Below, piece after piece: positions 60,435-64,000 of a stretch of 64,000 nucleotides of DNA. Location of the stretch: assembly GCF_900188085.1 (NCBI RefSeq), contig NZ_FZOU01000005.1, forward strand, positions 186,001 through 250,000, in the 5' to 3' direction. The notes beneath the pieces are model-generated. The model searched no databases. It worked only from the letters and a program-made list of their open reading frames with translations, and was not told the DNA's origin. The first letter of the stretch is position 1. The number at the start of each line of letters is the position of its first letter. The stretch comes from Granulicella rosea (GTDB lineage Bacteria; Acidobacteriota; Terriglobia; Terriglobales; Acidobacteriaceae). The position numbers were made by a program, and so were the translations under genes.

Positions 60435-63017
60435 CTAGATGGACTCCAGCACACTCTGCTTGGTCGTCTCGGAGGCCATGGCCCGCAGGCCTTCGAGCGA
60501 CAGCGGTCTCGCATAGAGGTATCCCTGGGCGAAGTCGCAGCGCAGGTCGCGCAGCACGGCCGCCTGTGCGGGCGTCTCGACGCCTTCGGCGACTACGTCG
60601 ATCCGCAGGCTGTGCGCGAGCGCGATGATGGCGGTCGTGACGGCGAGCGAGTTCTGGTCGTCCACGCAGCGCGAGACGAAGGACTGATCGATCTTCAGGC
60701 GATCGATGCGGAAGCGCGTGATGTAGGACATGTTCGAGAAACCCGTGCCGAAGTCGTCGATCGCGACCTTGACGCCCAGCGCCTGCACGCGTTCGATGAT
60801 CTCGAGCGATTCCTCCGAGTCGCGCATCAGCAGGTGTTCGGTGAGCTCGACCTCCAGGCTGTTGGCGGGCAGGCCGCTTTCGAGCAGCGCGCTTTCGATC
60901 ATGGTCTGGAAGTCTTTCTGGTGGACCTGCCGGGGAGACAGGTTGACGGCGACGTTCAGGCGGCGGCGCAGGTCGAGCTGCAGCTGCGCGATCTGGTCGC
61001 AGGCGGTGCGCAGCGCCCACTCGCCGATGGAGACGATGAGGCCGGTCTCCTCGGCGACAGGGATGAAGTCGCCGGGCATGACCAGTCCGAGCGCCGGGCT
61101 CTTCCAGCGAATGAGCGCCTCGACGCCGGTGAGCTGGCCGGTTTTGAGCGAGACCTGAGGCTGGTAGACAAGGTAAAACTCGTCCCGGTCGAGCGCGGTG
61201 CGCAGGGCGGATTCCAGCTTCAGTTTGTCCATCAGCTCGCGGCCCAGACCGGGGGTGAAGACGGCGAGCGAGTTGCGGCCGAGCGCCTTGCTGCGGTACA
61301 TGGCGACGTCGGCGTGGCGGAGCAGCTCGTCCGGCTCGATGGAGTCGGGGAACATGCTGAGGCCGATGCTGGCGGTGACGGCGATCTCGTGGTTGCCGAC
61401 CACGATGGGCGCGGCGAGCGCCGCGATGATCTTGCGGCCGACGGTCTCGGCGTGGGAACGGCTGCGCAGCTCCGTCAGCAGCACCACGAACTCGTCGCCG
61501 CCGTAGCGGGCGATGGTGTCGACCTTGCGCAGGCAGCTCCGCAGGCGGTTGGCGACCTCGACCAGAATGGCGTCGCCGGCCTGGTGGCCGAGGGAGTCGT
61601 TGACCCGCTTGAAGTTGTCGAGGTCGATCATGAGCACGGAGAAGAGGCTCTGGAAGCGTTTGCCGCGCTCGATCGCGACCTCCATGCGGTCGCGCAGCAG
61701 GGAGCGGCTGGGCAGACCGGTGAGCGGGTCGTGATGCGCGCGGTGATAGATGGAGTCGCTGAGCTGCTTGCGCTCGCTCAGGTCGTGCGCGATGCCCATG
61801 AGGCCGATGACCGCGCCGGTCTCATCCTCCACCGCGCTGACGATCAGTTGCACCAGCAGGCGCGAGCCGTCCTTGCGGATGTAGCTCCACTCGTTTTCGT
61901 CGGTGAGGCCGAGCAGCGCCTTCTGGCGGAAGACGTCGCTGTTGGCCGAGACGGGACGCATCAACTCCTGGCTGAGGGTGCGCGCGCGGCGGGCGATCTC
62001 CTGCTGGTCGTGCAGCAGCGCTATATTATTGCCGATCAGCTCCTCGGCGCCATACCAGAGCATGCGCGCGGCGGCGGGGTTCACGGCCGTGATCGTGCCG
62101 TCCAGATCGGCAACGATGATGCTGAAGGGCGAGCTGGAAACGATGGCCTTATTGAAGGCAAGCGCGCGCTTCATCTCCTGGTTGGCCTGCTTCAACTCGC
62201 TGAGGTTCGCGGCCGAAACGGCGACGCCGTCCTCCAGCTTGACCGCGTGGATGCGGCAGAAGGCGGGAACGCCCTTCGAGCGCAGGGTGGACGCGGTCGT
62301 CTCGACGACGAGAGGACGTCCGGTTTCGACGACCGAGCGCAGTTGCGCCATGCGGCCATCCTGATAGACGTTGGGGAAGAGCTCGCCGAGGCGGGCGCCC
62401 AGCAGACGTTCGCGCGGCTGGCCGATCATCGTCTCCGCGTTGCGATTGATGAAGGTGAAGCGAAAGTCGAGCAGCTCGCCCGTGGCGTCGCGCACGCTTT
62501 CGAACATGAAGATGGCATCGAGACTGCTTTCGGTCGTGGCCGCCAGTCGCGCTTCGCTGGCCGCGCGCTTGGAGGCCAGACGCGCAAGCCGCTGGATGCC
62601 GCGGAAGTAGACCGGCAAACCCAGCGCCGTGAGCGCCGCCGCGGCAGCGCCAAAAATCTGCAGCAGGTTGACGACGACGAGGGGAACCTCGCCAAAGCTG
62701 CGCGAACGAGCCATGTGCCCGAGAATTTCGGCCACAAGCGCCACGCCGAAGGCCCCGACGACCCAGTTCGAGGGCAGCAGTTTGCGATTGCGATAGAGAA
62801 AGACCGCCAGCGCCAAGGCCAATGCGAGATAGGCCATCCAGGCCAGCATCTCCTCGGTGCGGTGTACGCGCGGGTTGACCGGTCCGCCGAAGAGACCGCC
62901 ATCGCGCCAGCCGTCGAAGAGAAGCCGGGCGAAGATCATAAGGCCGCCAGCCGCGCAGGCGAGACGGAGCAGCAGGGTCTGATTCCGAGTTATGAATTGC
63001 CTCATCCTGAAACTCAT
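60435..63017 (-). CDS. membrane GGDEF/EAL protein with PAS domains (c-di-GMP synthesis and/or breakdown)
   Basis: The 860-residue protein has four to five N-terminal hydrophobic segments (about 12-145), two PAS domains (about 165-285 and 290-420; NPAAARMLWYGAEELIG is the second core), and a GGDEF domain with intact GGDEF at 506-510 (RYGGDEFVVLL). An EAL domain has EAL at 633-635 (GVEALIRW), DDFGTGFSN and VAEGVET. Both catalytic sites look complete, so it may act as cyclase, phosphodiesterase or both, set by the PAS domains. The ATG at 63017 has GAGG 6 nt upstream; an in-frame ATG at 63005 is possible. The 422-bp region upstream holds no gene but can fold. Confidence 0.9.
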   Translation of the reverse strand: MSFRMRQFITRNQTLLLRLACAAGGLMIFARLLFDGWRDGGLFGGPVNPRVHRTEEMLAWMAYLALALALAVFLYRNRKLLPSNWVVGAFGVALVAEILGHMARSRSFGEVPLVVVNLLQIFGAAAAALTALGLPVYFRGIQRLARLASKRAASEARLAATTESSLDAIFMFESVRDATGELLDFRFTFINRNAETMIGQPRERLLGARLGELFPNVYQDGRMAQLRSVVETGRPLVVETTASTLRSKGVPAFCRIHAVKLEDGVAVSAANLSELKQANQEMKRALAFNKAIVSSSPFSIIVADLDGTITAVNPAAARMLWYGAEELIGNNIALLHDQQEIARRARTLSQELMRPVSANSDVFRQKALLGLTDENEWSYIRKDGSRLLVQLIVSAVEDETGAVIGLMGIAHDLSERKQLSDSIYHRAHHDPLTGLPSRSLLRDRMEVAIERGKRFQSLFSVLMIDLDNFKRVNDSLGHQAGDAILVEVANRLRSCLRKVDTIARYGGDEFVVLLTELRSRSHAETVGRKIIAALAAPIVVGNHEIAVTASIGLSMFPDSIEPDELLRHADVAMYRSKALGRNSLAVFTPGLGRELMDKLKLESALRTALDRDEFYLVYQPQVSLKTGQLTGVEALIRWKSPALGLVMPGDFIPVAEETGLIVSIGEWALRTACDQIAQLQLDLRRRLNVAVNLSPRQVHQKDFQTMIESALLESGLPANSLEVELTEHLLMRDSEESLEIIERVQALGVKVAIDDFGTGFSNMSYITRFRIDRLKIDQSFVSRCVDDQNSLAVTTAIIALAHSLRIDVVAEGVETPAQAAVLRDLRCDFAQGYLYARPLSLEGLRAMASETTKQSVLESI

Positions 63018-63439
63018 ATGTACCTCGGAAGCTCATATGGGGCAGGCTGGATTCCTGCGCTGGATGCGTCAGGTAACCCTCCTCCCCGTGGCGGACCGGG
63101 CTGAGGCCGGAGGTTCAAACAATTCCAACGACCCTTACAGCATTACCAAAGTTACGGCAGCTTGAAAAGGTAAATCGCTTGTGTTGCACAAAAAACGATG
63201 CAATCGGCGCCAATTTCCGCACTGTTCCTGCTGGAAGTTCGATCATACAACGGTCGCTGCGCGAAATGGACGAAGATCGGCGCGGTGGCTGGGGTCGCTA
63301 TGTATGACGAAGGTTACCTTCAGTGTGATCTGCACAGCGCAAGACGCGAAATTCTCGCAACCTTTATATAGACACCATAAAGACAGATGCCGGGAGAGCC
63401 GGCCAATAACTCCGACCGTCTCTACCCGGTTTGCTTCGC
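63018..63439. other. 422-bp intergenic region between the GGDEF/EAL gene and the Ro60-like gene
   Basis: No gene is supported. It is less GC-rich than its surroundings. The part next to the GGDEF/EAL start can pair on the minus strand as GGTAA with TTACC and CCTCC with GGAGG (63076-63150). A palindrome GAAGGTTACCTTC lies at 63309-63321. A short GCCGG/CCGGC hairpin at 63389-63403, followed on the minus strand by ATCTGTCTTT, may terminate the Ro60-like gene. No Y-RNA-like or tRNA-like fold could be confirmed by eye. Confidence 0.4.
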
Positions 63440-64000
63440 CTATGCGTTCGCCCGAGCCGCCGCCTGCTCGAACTCACGGATGTATCCCACGACGGCCTCG
63501 CTCCAGCCATCGATGTGCGTCCACGGCCCGTAGCCGACGCCGTTCCGCGCGCTGGCTACGTTGATGATGTACCCACGGCCCTTCGGCGCGGGCACACGGT
63601 CGTGCGACTGCTCGTCCGTGATGACCACGATGCGGTCGTACCGCTCGCGGACCTCGGCCAGCGCGGCGCCGAGGTTGGTCCCGCCGTGCGGCTGGCTGAT
63701 CTCCATGGCGTCGCGCAGGGCGAATCCACGGCGAGGCGGCACGGCGACGGCGCCGATGGAGAAGGTGTAGATGCTCACCGTCTCGGCCAGCTCGCGCAGC
63801 AGAACCGCCAGCCCGTAGGCCGCGTCGGTACGGAGCATCTCCGACCGCGCGGAGAGCGGGTAAACCATCGAGCCGGAGACGTCGACCAGCAGCACGGTGT
63901 GACCCGGCAGACGATCCGCATCGCCAAGCGAACGGAACATCGCTCGCTCGAGCGCCGGCTCCCACTGCGGCGCGTACCGAGCCGCCGCCAGGAAGCGGAA
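63440..64000 (-). CDS. rsr: Ro60/TROVE-domain RNA-binding protein, C-terminal part
   Basis: Partial gene: the frame is open through the window edge at 64000, and the visible 186 residues are the C-terminal part. They contain the end of the TROVE helical ring (RFLAAARYAPQWEPALERAM) and the von Willebrand A domain, with the MIDAS motif DVSGSM, a Gly-Thr-Asn metal-loop segment (HGGTNLG), ITDEQSHD and the Ro60-specific end VASARNGVGYGPWTHIDGWS. Bacterial Ro60 (Rsr) forms a ring that binds misfolded RNAs and Y RNAs and helps exonuclease PNPase in RNA decay and stress survival. The in-frame ATG at 63940 is internal, not the start. Upstream partners (Y RNA, rtcB and similar) would lie outside the window. 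Confidence 0.9.
   Translation of the reverse strand, partial: FRFLAAARYAPQWEPALERAMFRSLGDADRLPGHTVLLVDVSGSMVYPLSARSEMLRTDAAYGLAVLLRELAETVSIYTFSIGAVAVPPRRGFALRDAMEISQPHGGTNLGAALAEVRERYDRIVVITDEQSHDRVPAPKGRGYIINVASARNGVGYGPWTHIDGWSEAVVGYIREFEQAAARANA

Noticed and set aside
63096..63135. tRNA T-arm-like GGTTCAAAC near the Ro60 gene, as in tRNA-like Y RNAs
   Set aside because: The flanking bases do not form the 5-bp T stem, and no D arm or acceptor stem is present.

Overview
The window looks like chromosomal DNA of an acidobacterium, most likely family Acidobacteriaceae (Terriglobus, Granulicella or Edaphobacter type). The grounds are the GC-rich coding DNA, a very large Oar-like TonB receptor with an N-terminal carboxypeptidase-regulatory domain, NHL-repeat lipoproteins, an XrtJ-type exosortase with its tiny TM-motif-TM partner, and degenerate intergenic repeats built around CTCAGGATGAC. 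No tRNA, rRNA, transposase, phage gene or CRISPR array was seen. This is inference from gene content; no database was consulted.

Layout. 1-3000: sugar phosphate entry (6-phosphogluconolactonase, glucokinase) and a small methyltransferase. 2978-10438: three exported hydrolases (TPR/aspartyl protease-like protein, metzincin-like metalloprotease, M1 aminopeptidase). 10755-17181: two paralogous NHL lipoproteins flanking an exosortase J module. 17463-21326: Oar-like TonB receptor behind an operator-like palindrome. 21464-27594: a tightly overlapping stressosome operon (RsbR, RsbS, RsbT, an ATPase-PP2C fusion and two histidine kinases). 27631-36447: two glycosyltransferases with overlapping 3' ends, a TonB receptor, ComEC and an RlmD-type rRNA methyltransferase. 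36615-41095: a Gly/Tyr-rich exported protein, an unknown cytosolic protein, the cofactor operon nadC-birA-coaX and a small membrane protein. 41170-41820: a duplicated cassette described below. 41918-47310: rpe, bamD-like and valS. 47586-55507: a FucP-type sugar transporter, an ABC exporter and a short NdvB-like glucan synthase. 55580-63017: a phosphorelay/c-di-GMP cluster. 63440-64000: the C-terminal part of a Ro60/TROVE RNA-binding protein that runs off the window.

The most unusual signal is at 41170-41820 on the minus strand. Two tandem copies of one unit each consist of a promoter (TTGCCA, 18 bp, TAnAAn), a leader RNA able to form a stem plus an H-type pseudoknot, and a 39-residue single-pass membrane protein. 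The pseudoknot halves are identical in both copies, while the stem has changed sequence but still pairs, which points to a conserved structured RNA controlling an undescribed small membrane protein. The second most interesting system is the stressosome operon: three of its proteins carry RsbT-like ATPase domains, one of them fused to a complete hybrid histidine kinase.
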